From: Jackrogersella multiformis
Taxonomy: Eukaryota > Ascomycota > Sordariomycetes > Xylariales > Hypoxylaceae
NCBI GenBank assembly: GCA_902806575.1
Contig: CADCXD010000005.1
Span: forward strand, 1,550,001-1,614,000
Reading direction: 5' to 3'
DNA: 64,000 nucleotides
The notes under the pieces were generated by a model. That model saw only the letters and a program-made list of their open reading frames with translations, made no database searches and was not told where the DNA came from. The translations under genes were made by a program, and so were the position numbers. Below are positions 10,906-22,922 of this stretch, one piece after another (the stretch's first letter is position 1; the number at the start of each line of letters is the position of its first letter).

Positions 10906-11941
10906 ATGCTACCGCCGACAGTGATCAGGGCTTGCCCTTCAGCAGACAACGACTTTCAGCCCTTGAGTGAGTACCAAGCTCAAACCCCGGACACATTCTT
11001 CGATGGCAAGCCGATTCTATACTATCACGACGAGAACGTCAAGGCATGGGTCTCGGCGGAGCAATACGAGCAGTTATACTTCTTCTCGAAGGCTTCGGAG
11101 GGTGACAGCGCGCCCTTAACCCCTAGCCTGCCTGAGTGCTATGCGCTGGAAAACAACCACGGTCAGCATTTCCGCGAGGAGAGGGTTGAAGCCTTCGTTG
11201 CCTCGAGGTGAGTCCCATTGAAGACCAAGATTAGATGAATTCAGCTCACACATAATCTATAGCAAATTAATCATTTTCTCGCATAAGACTGGAACTGGAA
11301 TCGAGATACCTTACCCAGCTATCACACTTCACGCAATCAAGAATTTCCGCCACGTGGGGAAACCCGATGACGCTGCATTCAAGTTCATCGGAGTCTACAT
11401 GCAGCTTGAGTTCTCAGGCTCGGGAGGAGAGGACGAGGATGAAGTCGTCGACCCAATTGAGGTCACTCTAATTCCATGCAAGGCATTGCCAAAAGAGCAA
11501 TCTTCCACAGAGACGGCAATTGTCGACCCTTTGAACGGCGAAAGGGCTACCGCTTTGTTCAATCAAATATCAGCATGCTCAAATCTCCATCCCGATCCTC
11601 AAGACGAAGACGATGAAGATGAGGCGGGAGACGATTTCGACCGCATCATTTTCGAGGGGAATGTCGAGGGTGATGCCGTGGAAGGGTTGCCTGGTGTCTT
11701 GAGGGGAGATATAAATGGTGGTCTACCACCTCCGATGCCGGGAAGTTCGGGCTGGATTACCGCCGATAACGTTGACCAATACTTTGACGAAGACGGCAAT
11801 TGGATTGGACAAGATGGTGTGAGTGGTGAACTTGGAGACGGAGCAGGCCGAGTCCGAGGACGCGAAGAAGTAGAGGAGGACGGCATGAATGGAATAGAAC
11901 ATGGCGAAGAGGTTGATACGAAACGTCCACGAACCGAATGA
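10906..11941 (+). CDS. Lot5 / pICln-like protein
   Basis: Two exons, 10906-11207 and 11263-11941, give 326 residues. The intron has GTGAGT and a CTATAG acceptor. The N-terminal half is a PH-like fold of the pICln/Lot5 type: a strand with FFDGKPILYYHDENVKAWV, and after the intron KLIIFSHKTGTGIEIPYPAI with an HAIKNF segment. The C-terminal half is acidic, with an Asp/Glu cluster near residues 230-245 and Gly-rich stretches. In animals pICln is a chaperone for Sm-protein assembly with the PRMT5 methylosome; yeast Lot5 has no firm role. Methylosome and Sm chaperoning is therefore a family-based guess. ATG 10906 was chosen because the conserved TVIR...P start follows it directly. An upstream in-frame non-ATG extension was rejected. 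Confidence 0.85.
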
Positions 11942-12485
11942 ACGAGCCGTATATAGATCAGAATCTCATGCGTCTGGTCTCACTATCTACGTGCCCAATC
12001 GGAAGCTGTCTTCGGTAATCTTTGTGGTTTACGCCGGCGTTGGGGACGTACAAGCACGTATACATCAATTCAATGAATCTGCTTAGTAGTTTCTGCAACA
12101 CTAAACAGGATTCATATTATCCGTACGTCTAGTCACTAAGATTTGGCATGAATTATATTGTTAACATACCGTTGGCCCGGGGTAAATAGCATACGAAGCT
12201 CAGTCTTGAAAACATCCACCCTGCCCATGGTGAATTAATTTAACCAATTATTATACATGAAACCCAAAGGCAATATTAAACTCCTTATACATCCGTTGAG
12301 CACCAAACACCCCGAAACCCCGATGTTATAGGCTGATAAGAAGATTATATTGGAATGCCCTAGCCCGGCCTAGTTAATACATAAAAGGTATGTAATAAAG
12401 ATGAAAAGTATCAGCAAGCTGTATACATGGCAGAAGAAAAATATGCTCGTCTCGAGAGTGATGATACAAAGCTGTCTTCTCACAG
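11942..12485. other. Convergent 3' intergenic spacer
   Basis: Between the Lot5-like gene (+) and the large membrane protein gene (-). AT-rich, with no supported coding sequence. Confidence 0.5.
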
Positions 12486-15400
12486 CTAGCACTTCAAGAA
12501 TCCCTTAGCGTCATATAAGCTCTCGACACTCTCTCGTTTGATCGTCGTGTCTTCGCGCTTCAACTTCGTGGCATGGGTTAAGAGCTGGCTATTATGCTTA
12601 AAGCCGCTCGTTTCGGTATCGCCACTCTTCCTTGCGTCAAACCCTTGCAGCACAACCGTTCCTCTGCGAGCTCTCTTGACGCTTCTTCTTGCTATAGAGC
12701 TGCTAGGGGCGCCATGGGTACCGGCATCGCTAATGAGGCCGACTCCGTTTGTACTGGTCTGAGAGTATCCGGCATCACCCTTCAGCCCTCCTCCTAGCGC
12801 TAGATAGTTCTTCGCGCCACCGCTCTGCCTGCCGGGACTGAATCCGCCGCCCCTCATCAATGTCACCGTGGTGCTCGCCGTGCTTTGGTCGCTCATGATG
12901 CTGATTTGGCTGTTCATGCGCCGCAGCTCTGTTATGGCACTCGACATCCTCACGGTCTTGCTCCTCTTGACCGTCGGCGCTCGCATCGGCGGCACCTGGT
13001 CTGCGTCCTGCGAATAGATCGATCCGTCCGAAGGCATGCTGCGCCGTGGCACGAGCAGTGAGCCTGGCGGTGGCATGACGGGCTGGTGACGAGGTTGTAT
13101 CTTTTCGATTGCCCCTTCGTCGCACTGCCCGTAGTTTGGAATTCGAAACTCGATCCGCGACTCCCCTCCTGGCCCCATAATGCCATTGGCGAGCTTCTCC
13201 GGCGAGGCCTCGGATCTAGGCACGGCTATTAGGGTCGCAGTGCTATCGCCTGAGGTCTCAGCCTGCGTCTCTGCGTGGCTGTAGGTGTAGCTGTCATACA
13301 CGGATGACAATCCGGCTTCGGAGATTACTGGACTAGGGGCTCGCCCTATATTGCTTGGGGAGTTGAGGATCGACCGAGGTGAAGACATGACGGTCCTGCG
13401 CGTGGGTGATGGCGTTGGGGTCGCGTCGTAATGGATCTCTGGTGCTGGGCGCTTCCCGCTTGCGGTATGCTTCAGAACCTCCTTTCCGCTCGGAAATTCT
13501 GCCGGAAGCGAGGAGAAAATCTTCGATAGGCGAGCGGCGTTCTGCGGCGTCTTCTCCGTCGTGAATAGATCGTCTTTGTTGCTTGAGGTATTCATGAATG
13601 ATGATCTACTCTTGTGTGATATGGCGGATTCCGCCCTCTTGTGCGCTGGTGGTCGAGAGGCCGGTGTGTTATTAGGCGCAAAGGTTCCTCCCAACATGCC
13701 CCTGCGGATCCGTAAGGGTGGTGGTATGTCATCGTCATCAAACTTCAATTCGGGGCTCTTTACCCTGTCTGCCACAGATTCTCGGTTTGCATTGAGCATG
13801 CCAAATGCGGAGAGAACCTTCTCTGGAGTCCGTCTGGATCTATCTACTGGACTGCTGCCGAAGTTCAAATCGCCATCCGGCGGGCTGCGGATCGATGCCT
13901 CTTCCATGCTGTATAGTGTCGACAGAGCAGAGGACATGGAGCTGCCGTTTGAGAACGGTCGTGGCTGTTGCTTCGCTCCCTGTGGGCTAGGGGTAGGTTC
14001 TGCTGACCTCATGGTACGGCTCGGACTAGATAGAGCGGTCCGTATTTCAGTGAAGGACTCCCGTCTGGGCGCAACGAGGCTGTCTGGCTCCGATAGCATC
14101 GACACTTGCGACATGCGCGGATTGTGGGATGGCTGCCGTGAATGCTTCGGGGTCTGCATTTGTCGCTGAGGCGATTGAACCTTCGGGGTGCAGCCTTCCA
14201 ACTCGGCGTACGACATAGTCGCCGGTGCGCTCTTGTGGCTCTTGACTGGACTTATATCGCCCCTATCCGGGGAATCATAATTCGGGTCTATGCGCCGTCC
14301 CTCTGGCTCAAATTGACCCCCGCCGTTCACCAGTCTTCCAGGACTGTATGGAGTATACGGCATCATCAACGTCTGCCGCCTCGCACTCCTATGACCGTCC
14401 TGGAGCCTCTCGGCAGTCATCCGCAAGATCTCCGTCAGATCTGTGTCTGTGACACTGTGCTTTAAGATTGGTTGTCTCTGGGCCTGTCCCTGTCCCTGTG
14501 GGATATTTATGGGTGCTGGAAGACGTGACGTGCCTGCTAATTGCTGCGCAGCTTGGAACGAAACTCGGTTTCTGTATCGTGGGTTGTGGACAATATCTGG
14601 TGGTGACTGAGCCGGGTTGCTGGAGCCGGAACTGGGACTGGTTAGGTTGCTAGGGCCGTATGCTCTCTGAGGACTGGTGTACACCTGTCGTGGCTGGGGT
14701 CGGGTCGGACTCGGCGTCGCTGTGTATGCGACATATTGCCCCCCTTGCGAGGTCTCCATCGTATTCCGCTCGGCGGGACTCTCAGCAGGTGTGTCAAACT
14801 GTTGTCCCTCCTCGGCCTCAGTATACGGCAGCGTGGGACTAACCTCTCCCATACCGCTCCTCGTTGAGAGCCGGCTCAGAGAGCGGCTCAACCCGCTATC
14901 GAACCAGCTCACTCCGCGTTTGATCTTCTGCTTCGCCTTCTTGGGCGACGTGATGGTCGGCCCGTGCAGCGCGTCCTCGTCGATCCACGACGTCTTGCGC
15001 CGGCGCTGGTACACCCCGTAGCCTCGTTGCTTCTCCGGGGACCGAGACTTCTGCACCTGCACCTGACCCTGCGTCTCCACGCTGCCGCGCCGGCTCCCGC
15101 TCCTGCTGTCGTCCCCCACGGAGAAGCTGTTCTGCCGCGTCCTCGCAGGCGATATCACGTTCATGCTCGAGCGTCTGCTCCGGTTTTCCTCCCTCCCCAC
15201 GTCCTCGTCCTCCTTGTCTAGTATGGCGGCCGCCTGCTCGCCCACGATGCTCTTCTTGCGCAGCCGTCTCGGTCCGGGCTCGCTCGTCCCCAGCTCCCCC
15301 GAGACGTCGTAAAATGCGCCGGCGGACGCGCGCCGGCGGTCCTGTCGCTTGGCGAGCTTTATAAGCAGCACCCCGAGAGCAGCGAAGAGCAGCGCGGCGC

Positions 15401-15494
15401 TACCGACGGCGATCCCGGCTATAGCCCCCGTGGTAAGAGGCGCGGCGGGAGGAGAGTGGGAAGAGACATACTGCCTCCTGGCGTAGCTAGTCAT
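12486..15494 (-). CDS. Large single-span membrane protein with Ser/Pro/Arg-rich cytoplasmic tail
   Basis: An uninterrupted frame of 1002 residues from ATG 15494. Residues about 21-46 form one hydrophobic helix (TGAIAGIAVGSAALLFAALG) followed by a positive KLAKRQDRRR stop-transfer, preceded by only a short Ser/Pro N-terminus. By the positive-inside rule the long C-terminal part is cytosolic. That part is Ser, Pro, Arg and Gln-rich and largely disordered. It has many SP/TP and RxxS sites that would suit heavy phosphorylation, e.g. the SPRSILNSPSN and TPSPTRR areas. No enzyme domain is seen. The tail ends KGFLKC, a possible lipid or disulfide Cys. Many Pezizomycotina carry such proteins, often annotated as unknown; a membrane adaptor or polarity scaffold is my inference. 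High coding GC and absence of stops over 3 kb make the gene secure. Confidence 0.88.
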   Translation of the reverse strand: MTSYARRQYVSSHSPPAAPLTTGAIAGIAVGSAALLFAALGVLLIKLAKRQDRRRASAGAFYDVSGELGTSEPGPRRLRKKSIVGEQAAAILDKEDEDVGREENRSRRSSMNVISPARTRQNSFSVGDDSRSGSRRGSVETQGQVQVQKSRSPEKQRGYGVYQRRRKTSWIDEDALHGPTITSPKKAKQKIKRGVSWFDSGLSRSLSRLSTRSGMGEVSPTLPYTEAEEGQQFDTPAESPAERNTMETSQGGQYVAYTATPSPTRPQPRQVYTSPQRAYGPSNLTSPSSGSSNPAQSPPDIVHNPRYRNRVSFQAAQQLAGTSRLPAPINIPQGQGQAQRQPILKHSVTDTDLTEILRMTAERLQDGHRSARRQTLMMPYTPYSPGRLVNGGGQFEPEGRRIDPNYDSPDRGDISPVKSHKSAPATMSYAELEGCTPKVQSPQRQMQTPKHSRQPSHNPRMSQVSMLSEPDSLVAPRRESFTEIRTALSSPSRTMRSAEPTPSPQGAKQQPRPFSNGSSMSSALSTLYSMEEASIRSPPDGDLNFGSSPVDRSRRTPEKVLSAFGMLNANRESVADRVKSPELKFDDDDIPPPLRIRRGMLGGTFAPNNTPASRPPAHKRAESAISHKSRSSFMNTSSNKDDLFTTEKTPQNAARLSKIFSSLPAEFPSGKEVLKHTASGKRPAPEIHYDATPTPSPTRRTVMSSPRSILNSPSNIGRAPSPVISEAGLSSVYDSYTYSHAETQAETSGDSTATLIAVPRSEASPEKLANGIMGPGGESRIEFRIPNYGQCDEGAIEKIQPRHQPVMPPPGSLLVPRRSMPSDGSIYSQDADQVPPMRAPTVKRSKTVRMSSAITELRRMNSQISIMSDQSTASTTVTLMRGGGFSPGRQSGGAKNYLALGGGLKGDAGYSQTSTNGVGLISDAGTHGAPSSSIARRSVKRARRGTVVLQGFDARKSGDTETSGFKHNSQLLTHATKLKREDTTIKRESVESLYDAKGFLKC

Positions 15495-16826
15495 GTTTAC
15501 TACACGTCTCCCGTAGATAATTCAATACAATCCTAGGCTCCGAGTTCCAAACGTTGCTTGCAAGTCGACCTCGCCTCGGATATGCACCTCGTAAACTATC
15601 TCGACCTCTGGTTAGTGAGTCATAGAACAGCCCCGAACCTTAATTGCGGCGAATACGAAGTCTCGCGAACTCAACTCTCCCATCAACCACCTGTACTGCT
15701 TATACTAGGTAGGTACCTATGCGAGATGGAACAACAGCAGCACGCGCAGACCGATAGGAAACTAGGAGAACAAAAGGAGAAAAGGTAGCGAAGCGCAACG
15801 CCAATACGGCAAACACGATACTACACACAACAACACGAGAAGGAAGACGCCATCCCAAAACAAAAACAAAAACGCAATGCGTCCGTAAACACCGTCCACG
15901 GCCTCGGAATGCGTCATCCGCGGCAGCGAATCTGCGGCAGGAATGCGTTGCTACCTGCGAGTGCGTGTCGGGAACGCAGCTCGCATTCCAGCCGACATCA
16001 TTGCCATCCCAGGCCTCCGAGACAGCAAAGATGACTTTGCCTGCTTTGACTACGAGAGTTCGTGACATCACTTGTAACTCTGCCGCTTTACATGAGGGGG
16101 AATTAAGATTAAGATTACTGCAGGATGCGATATACTCTGCTGGGAGGCGTTAGACGTTAGGCTATTGAATCATAGTGCTACGAAGAAGAGTTCTTCGCAG
16201 GCGTACTGCAATTGTTCCCTAACTAACGAGGCGTAGAAAGAGAAGCTATCTACGAATCGAACACGCGAGACTTGCACAAAGTAAAGACATAAGAATGACA
16301 AATGCAACACGACGTCACCAAGACGACACATACATCAACCACGGGAGACAGGACTGCTTGGTTCATTTCATTGATTTCTCAAGATTGCTTTCGATGCTTG
16401 TAAAAACTCAAGGTCCAGGTAAATTTGAAAGATCTCTTGCCGGAAGAGATACCTCCCCAAAACGCAATGAGGACCAGGACCTGGACCATGTTATGCTTGT
16501 ATGCTTGAACTCATGCCCCAAACAGATTCGCCACCCGATTGTTCGTTAAACGCCTAGATATGAATCCCATATGCAACATCAGTTCCGGCCTAGGCTCGTT
16601 TTTGCTTTGCACGAAGAGATCTTTGCAGCTATCTCTGCATTGATGCACTGTAATCCATCGCGTATGTCTCCGCTCCTCCAGGAAAGAGCCTTAATGTACT
16701 GAAAAGTCTCTGGGTGAAATAAAATCAGACCCTGAAACATGATGCAAAATTTTTCATCAAATCCCATTGATGAGCAAATATTTCCACCGAAACGAATTTA
16801 AACGAGCGAGTGACTTGGTTGATCTC
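15495..16826. other. Intergenic, nothing recognised
   Basis: About 1.3 kb between the 5' end of the single-span protein gene and the 3' end of the DUF1996 gene, both on the minus strand. It should contain the promoter of the first. The overlapping short ORFs on both strands lack protein character. A TAGGTAGGTACCTATG motif sits at 15706-15721. Confidence 0.5.
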
Positions 16827-18801
16827 TTACGATCCCCGAGCATGGTGTTGGTGTCGCCATATGTGCCTTCCATGCACCTTCTGCTCCGATCTTGCCACAG
16901 GAGACCCTACTGTCACAGTCGTGACGGAATCCTCTGTCACGTATACAACGGGTTCCATCCAAACTATCTCTTGAACTTCAGCACCATTCGTAATCGTCTG
17001 TGTGCTAACAACTTCATAGGATACGCCGGGCTCAGAAGTAACCACTGGAGCCGGAGTAGTTGTCGGTGCGGGGGGGACGGAGCTTGAAACGAGGCTCGAA
17101 GATGACGTCTGGGCCGCTGGCGAGGCAAGAACGTTGAAATCTGCAGATGCTGATGCTGAAGCTGACGTCGCTTCAATGAAGGCTCCACCTGTAGTTATAC
17201 TGGGTGCACCCGTGGCCGGCGCGCTTGGGCTGGAAGAAATGACAGACGGAATGCTAGAGGACGTCGCCGAGGCACCGCCGAAAACACCATCGAACCAGCT
17301 GGTGGCAGCAGAAATCACAGAAGAAATACCACCTGCAGCAGGGGTAGCGGACTGTGGACCAGCTTGGATTTGGAGGTTACCAGGGAGCATCTTCAGATCA
17401 AGTGCGGCGCCATTTTCATTGGCCAGCACTGCCGGCATGTCGAATTCACAAGAATTCTGCTCCGAGTCGGACTGGATGGGGCCTTGCTCTACAAAAAGCG
17501 GGCAATCTCGAATATCGCCAGAATCATTGGTGCAAGTATCAACAGCTTCTTGTAGGAAGTCCTTGTCCCAACCACTCATGAAATCACCATGGTAACCAAA
17601 TCCTTTTATCCACGTTAGTATCATGCTAACGTAAATGTTTTCAAGTTATGGTGAGCTTACCTGTTGGATCGCCGTTGGAAACAACAAACTGTCCCTGGCG
17701 ACCATGGAATGACTTGTCGTTGGTGTTCCAGATGGTTTCGTAGAACAGAGTAACCAAGCGTTGTGGATGGCTATCGGGACAATCCCCGTTTCCAACTAAG
17801 CTGGGGTACGCCACGTGGCTTTTGTGATCCGTCGCTGTGAGCTCACCGTTCCAGCATGAAGGGAACATAAGTTCAAGACGGAGGCCATCAGGGCAATTGC
17901 CATCAAGAAACCCTTTCTCTGGCAGATAATGGCGGTCCAACGAACCCTCAGCTGCCTTTGAATAGTCTAGGCAGTTGTACCCGATCGCTCGCTGGGCCAA
18001 GTCATCCTGGCCAGTCTGCTTGAGGGCAGCCCAGCTGGACTGAGGGGGGTCAGGAGATTTTGGATCTCCAACGGTGTAGTCTCGGCGATAGTTGCTCCCA
18101 GCAACCATCTGGAACCCGGGTGGGAAGGCCGTTACATTATCTCCACGCAAAAGATAATACCTATTTTTAATATTAGCGTCATGTATATATAGGCCCGCTT
18201 ACCAATCTCTCGTGGTAGAAAAGAGAGAGCACAGGCTTTAACGTTGACAAGATGCCCCATGGCTGAATATAATAAGAGGGGGTGAAGATTAAGACAAAAA
18301 TGGCCTAAGCTTTGTAGAAACTAACAAAGTCGTAGAAACAAACATTCGACTTACGCAAGCATTCCTCCGATTTGTGGTACAAGTTCAAATTCTTGGGTTT
18401 GGCTATCCTGGAAGTAAAGTGCAGGAGTCCAATATGCCGACTTGTCTTGCTTAATGGCGCATGAGGTGCAACTAGCACCCATGAGATCATCAAACGTTGC
18501 GTCGATCGAGAAGCCTATTAAGATTGTTAATAAAGAACCAACACACAGAATTGACACAACATATACGCTGCCTTCACGCCAGACACACTCGATATGCATG
18601 TAGGTAATCACATTGAGAATCAGGAAAGCACATACCAGAAGACCCATGAACAGTATGGATGTGAGGAGATATCACACCGGCATCCATGATCGGGTCAATA
18701 CGTGCTAGACCTGTGCGGCCGCGGCATTCCATGCGCCAGAAAGCCGACACATCGTTGAAGGTGCTCAGGAGGAAGAGAGCAGAGAAAGTCTTAGCTGCCA
18801 T
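16827..18801 (-). CDS. Secreted DUF1996-domain protein
   Basis: Four exons on the minus strand (18801-18636, 18514-18355, 18160-17661, 17602-16827) join in frame to 533 residues. The introns have GTATGT, GTAAGT, GTAAGC and GTTAGC-like surroundings with canonical AG ends. Met1 begins a signal peptide (MAAKTFSALFLLSTFNDVSA), with likely cleavage before FWRMECRGR. The DUF1996 hallmarks follow: ISPHIHTVHGSSGFS, DKSAYWTPALYFQD, LLRGDNVTAFPPGFQMVAG, YNCLDY, CPDGLRLELMFPSCWNG, and the end motif GYHGDFMSGWD with CPLF. After about residue 315 comes a Ser/Thr/Ala/Pro-rich tail typical of O-glycosylated wall-linked proteins, without a clear GPI signal. DUF1996 proteins are extracellular. Some have been linked to biomass or wall processes, but no reaction is established. 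The second intron is unusually long (194 nt). Confidence 0.9.
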
Positions 18802-19484
18802 CTTGAAGTTTTCGGACTTCGTTGAGTCGAGAATTTATGTAAATAATGTTGTAGAAGTGTGATGTCGCTGGTGATCACGAGTAAAACTGTTAAGACTGTT
18901 CTCCGAGTGATATTAGTTAGAAGTTGCGCTTCGAAAGGCGCCGGTGTCGATGCCGTGATTCAAGAACGGCGGATAACCAGTTCACCTTCTTCACTGTAGG
19001 TACGTACCTATTTTCTCGTCGACAAACACCTAGTGTCAATGATCCGAAGTACAACTTAGATAGTACAGACGACCACCTGACTGATTGGTCCTAATCTTCA
19101 CGGGTTTCCTTCTCGATAACGGCAAACCACTGCTGGTCGATGAAGGCCAGGAGTCTAGCGACCTTTGTTGTCCCGTGATCGATTCTCTCAAGTCGCACCC
19201 AAGGTAATGGAGGCTATCGCCAATATCTTCCTCGTCGAGTCACCCAATTCTGTCCTTCCAAATATACCCGTCCTATCCAGAGTGCCCACGGCTTTAATGC
19301 CTGTAGTCGGCTTGCGCGATAGTGTGGTGACGAGTCAAATTGAATATTGATATCAAGTAGTCTGGATGTATGTATAGGAAGAGTAGTAGTAATTCCCAAT
19401 CGCTTGAGGTCTACTTTTTTAATTCTTTGCCTAATCGCCAATTTCACTTAGATAGGGTATCAAACGAAGATGAATGTTTGTTTT

Positions 19485-19501
19485 CTTGCTTGCTTGCTTG
19501 C
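19485..19501 (+). repeat. Short (GCTT)n repeat
   Basis: Four units of CTTG/GCTT in tandem in the gene-free block. A simple-sequence tract with no evidence of function. Confidence 0.7.
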
Positions 19502-21114
19502 TCGGAGTCGGAACGAATGTGATCAACACAGGAAAAGAACGTGATACTGCCAATAATCCAGATAGAAGTCTAGACCATTAGTGAAGGTGAGTAAAGGAGT
19601 GTGGTTTGACGATAGTCAGTTCGTGTGAATGAGCGGAATGCTTCGGCGGTGAATGGGCGACAACTCAAAGGGAACAAAAGATGAGACGAAAAGAAGAGAA
19701 GACGAAGGGGGATGATGAAAAGTAGTAGTGTGTAAAAAGGGCAAAGATCGCGGGAGGGTAGGTGGGGACATGTCACATAGGGAGCTTGAACACTTAGGCA
19801 TCGTGAGACAGTACGGGGTAGGGTAAGTACTATGCGGTACATTGGTACATAAAATTGTCAGGAGGGTTGTACATACGTATACACCAGATACCTCCCAGTA
19901 CTTACCTACCCCACGATTACCTAGGTACCGGTACCTATGTACCTAGGTACTTTAAGTACCTACTTTAGCATGTTCTTATTTGATATCGATCTTAGGTACC
20001 TAGGTAGGTATTATTGTGACCGCAATTTCAACTGTACACTGGGCAAGTGCCTATTTAATACCTACCTGCCTACACTAGGTACCTTGGCAGCTTGGATACC
20101 AAGTTTATAAATGTATATATGGATACGTATCTACCTAGGTCCCAGGCAGGTAGCTAGAAATTAGTTCACCTGCCAGCCTGCTTACCTATTAGATCTACAT
20201 CTATCTAACAACATGTACCTAGGAACATATTTCTAGGTACATGTCTCATGCAAATTCATCTCTTCGAAGTTCAAACCACCCCAAAGCCAGTCTATTACCG
20301 GTTTTCGAGTTACGCAATGAAGGGGCTTACTATAAGCCTTGGCAACGTGACATTTCGGGTCTGAGAGAACCCTACAAGATCGTCATTCCTACCGAAGAAT
20401 ACTAGGCAGTTTATTGGATCAAATGAGAGATCGCCTATCTAAATACCTAGGCTAGGTACCGTCTATGGACATTATATAATCAAGGGGACCTTTCGTCATT
20501 GGCCGGAGAGATTCAGGAACAGCCCAACGACAGGGGGAATCCCCGCAGGTACGACACTCATTTTTACCGGTAGGTACCTAGGCAAGAGAACTATCGTATG
20601 CCGCTACAGGTGCAGTTATAATAAACTTTAACTTACCTGCTTACCTATGATTACCTAGGTAATCAAAGAACGGGACAGCTGATGATATGCATCCTATGAA
20701 TGACGTCTCAATCGCAATGCTCTCCACGCTGCTCACAGGGTTGCTTCATAACATCGAAGAATATACAAATACAGCGTACTCCCTAACGGGGAAAGCTGCC
20801 TAGCCTCTAGGTAGGTACTAGGTATTCGACGGGTAGCTTATCTAGTCCATATCTACCTACCTAGGTAGGTATTATTTAGTCCTCAATACGATTAGGTACG
20901 TATCATATGGCACCTGAGCAGTACCTAACTGAAAGTATACCTACCTCGGTGAGCAACTTTAACCTAAGGCTATAATAAGCTTGTATGTTAATAATGGACG
21001 AATATTCAACCCTCAAGCAGGTCTGATCGGTCTATCAGTATATCTATCGGAAGTGATAAATGTCACTGCCACTTTAACAGGCTCGTGCTCGTGCCTTACA
21101 CAACTTTTCTTTTC

Positions 21115-21137
21115 TAGGTACCTAGGTACCTAGGTAG
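21115..21137. repeat. Clustered CCTAGGTA palindrome repeat
   Basis: Three CCTAGG palindromes in succession spaced by GTA/TA, the tightest cluster in this block. Self-complementary on both strands. Confidence 0.8.
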
Positions 21138-22922
21138 TTATACAATACGAGGAGCACGCCGAGGGAGATTTGCTGGTGTACATTTGAATGTGACCTCGCA
21201 AGCGCTGTGGATGTTTCCTCTTCTCAAGCCCAATATATTAGCCATAAGAACGAGCTTAGTTTTAGGTACCTACCTAGGTAGGTATCTAACTCTACCTGCC
21301 ATGTACCAAGGTACTGGACAGGTAACCAAGGAGGGGCAGAAATGGGAAATTTCCAGGTTCATGAAACCTGTTTCAGGGTTTAGGATCTTAGGGTAACCAA
21401 TTAAAATGGCCATTCAAGCTGATGGTTACTCTCTTTGGAATGCTGGCTTGGTCCCTTGCTAGGTACTCTGGTACATAGTAATAATTTCCTATGCCAGAGC
21501 CGATAACCACCCTAGGCATTTTCAGAACTTTAATTGTCCTTAAATCTTAAACCTTAAAACTTCCAAGATCAGAAATATTCTCCTTAATTTATACCTACTT
21601 AGGTAGGTAGGTATCTTATTCTATGGTCTTTATGAACACGGCGACATAAAGCGTTGTTTTAGTTCAAGTGAGGGGATAGTTAACCTAGTGAATTATCTGC
21701 GAGAGTACATAAAGTTGAGTGTATCAAAATTTGAGGCATCAACGAAAGCGGTCAGTTGTACATACTAGTACCGTAATTACATACTCGTTCGGCCGCCTTG
21801 CCGATGTGACATCCATGGATGTAAATTGGATTCTCACGGTAAAGATGACGCAATGATCTACCGATGGAGATTTAACATAAATGTCCCATAAGGCATGTGG
21901 CATGATTGGCCGATTGGTTTCTTCGAGTACCTAACAGCTGCCTTAGGTAGATTAAATGCTGTTCAGCTCATCACAATTAAACTAAAATGTAATAGGGCAC
22001 AAATTCAAGAAATCTATCTTCTCTCTAAGCCAAATTCTATCAAAAAGCTCTTTCTAGCTGTGATAATTTCCGCCGGCTCCTTATAGTTAGTTCCTGGGTC
22101 ATTACTCTGTGATTATACAGCTTCATCTGCCCTACGAATATAGTTATTGAATGTAGTATTATTTTGCGCAATATTAATACGGCGATGATCATATACATAG
22201 AAGCTTCGACATTCGCGTCATCGAAACAACTTCCTTGACTTGCATCTACCCAAGCAGCTAGGCATATACTACTCGTTCTGTGATGATCGCCATATAAGAA
22301 AGGGGGATCATCATTAGAGGCCTGTTGAAATATGCACATTGCACGGGCATGGACAATGGATCATCATGGGCAGCATGGGATAAGAGGACTTGATGTCGAG
22401 AAGCTGGGCTGGCTGGTACCTATCTGGTATCGACGAAACAGTCTACTTCGTATTAGTAGCGGTATAAAAAAATACGTAGTAAACGACCAGTACCCTAAAG
22501 GTTAATATAATTAGAAGCTGGAGGTTGCAATAAATGTAAACCGTCCTGACGGTGCAGCCGTGCTGGTGTATAAACCTACATCGTACCTAGGAGGTAGGTA
22601 CCTACCTAGGTACATAGTACGTAGCAGCGTAGTACAATAAGTGATAAGTGGAGTGCTTGGGATTGGATAAATTCCAAACCTTGGAATATTATATAATCAA
22701 TATCTCAAGCCACGTTGCAGCCCCCAGCTTTGTGACACTAGCCACATGTTACTTGACCGATATATGCTTGTAACGATAGGTATGACTTGGCTCTCTCTAT
22801 TCGAATGCGACAGCAGCACATGCAAACGATTCCTTGACGAACATCATGACGGTTATAGACAACAAACTAGCAATGTGGCATCCTTGATATGACGATAATT
22901 TCATTCTCTTCCGCGTAACGAT

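Larger units (their letters stand above)
18802..22922. other. 4.1-kb gene-free block dense in TACCTAGGTA motifs
   Basis: No ORF here has convincing protein character. From about 19,900 to 22,620 the palindrome CCTAGG extended by TA/GGTA units recurs every few hundred bases (e.g. near 19925, 19995, 20455, 20575, 20810, 20865, 21120, 21270, 21600, 22600). The block is AT-rich, but its many small ORFs overlap in conflicting frames. It separates a DUF1996 gene promoter on the left from the auxilin promoter on the right. Confidence 0.6.

Noticed and set aside
13561..14169. 202-codon plus-strand ORF inside the membrane-protein gene
   Set aside because: Antisense to a 1002-codon frame with real protein composition; it is a shadow of the GC/codon structure on the other strand.
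19570..19842. Minus-strand ORF with hydrophobic stretches in the gene-free block
   Set aside because: It does not start at an ATG with good context, overlaps a second frame, and is T/C-rich simple sequence; no recognisable domain.
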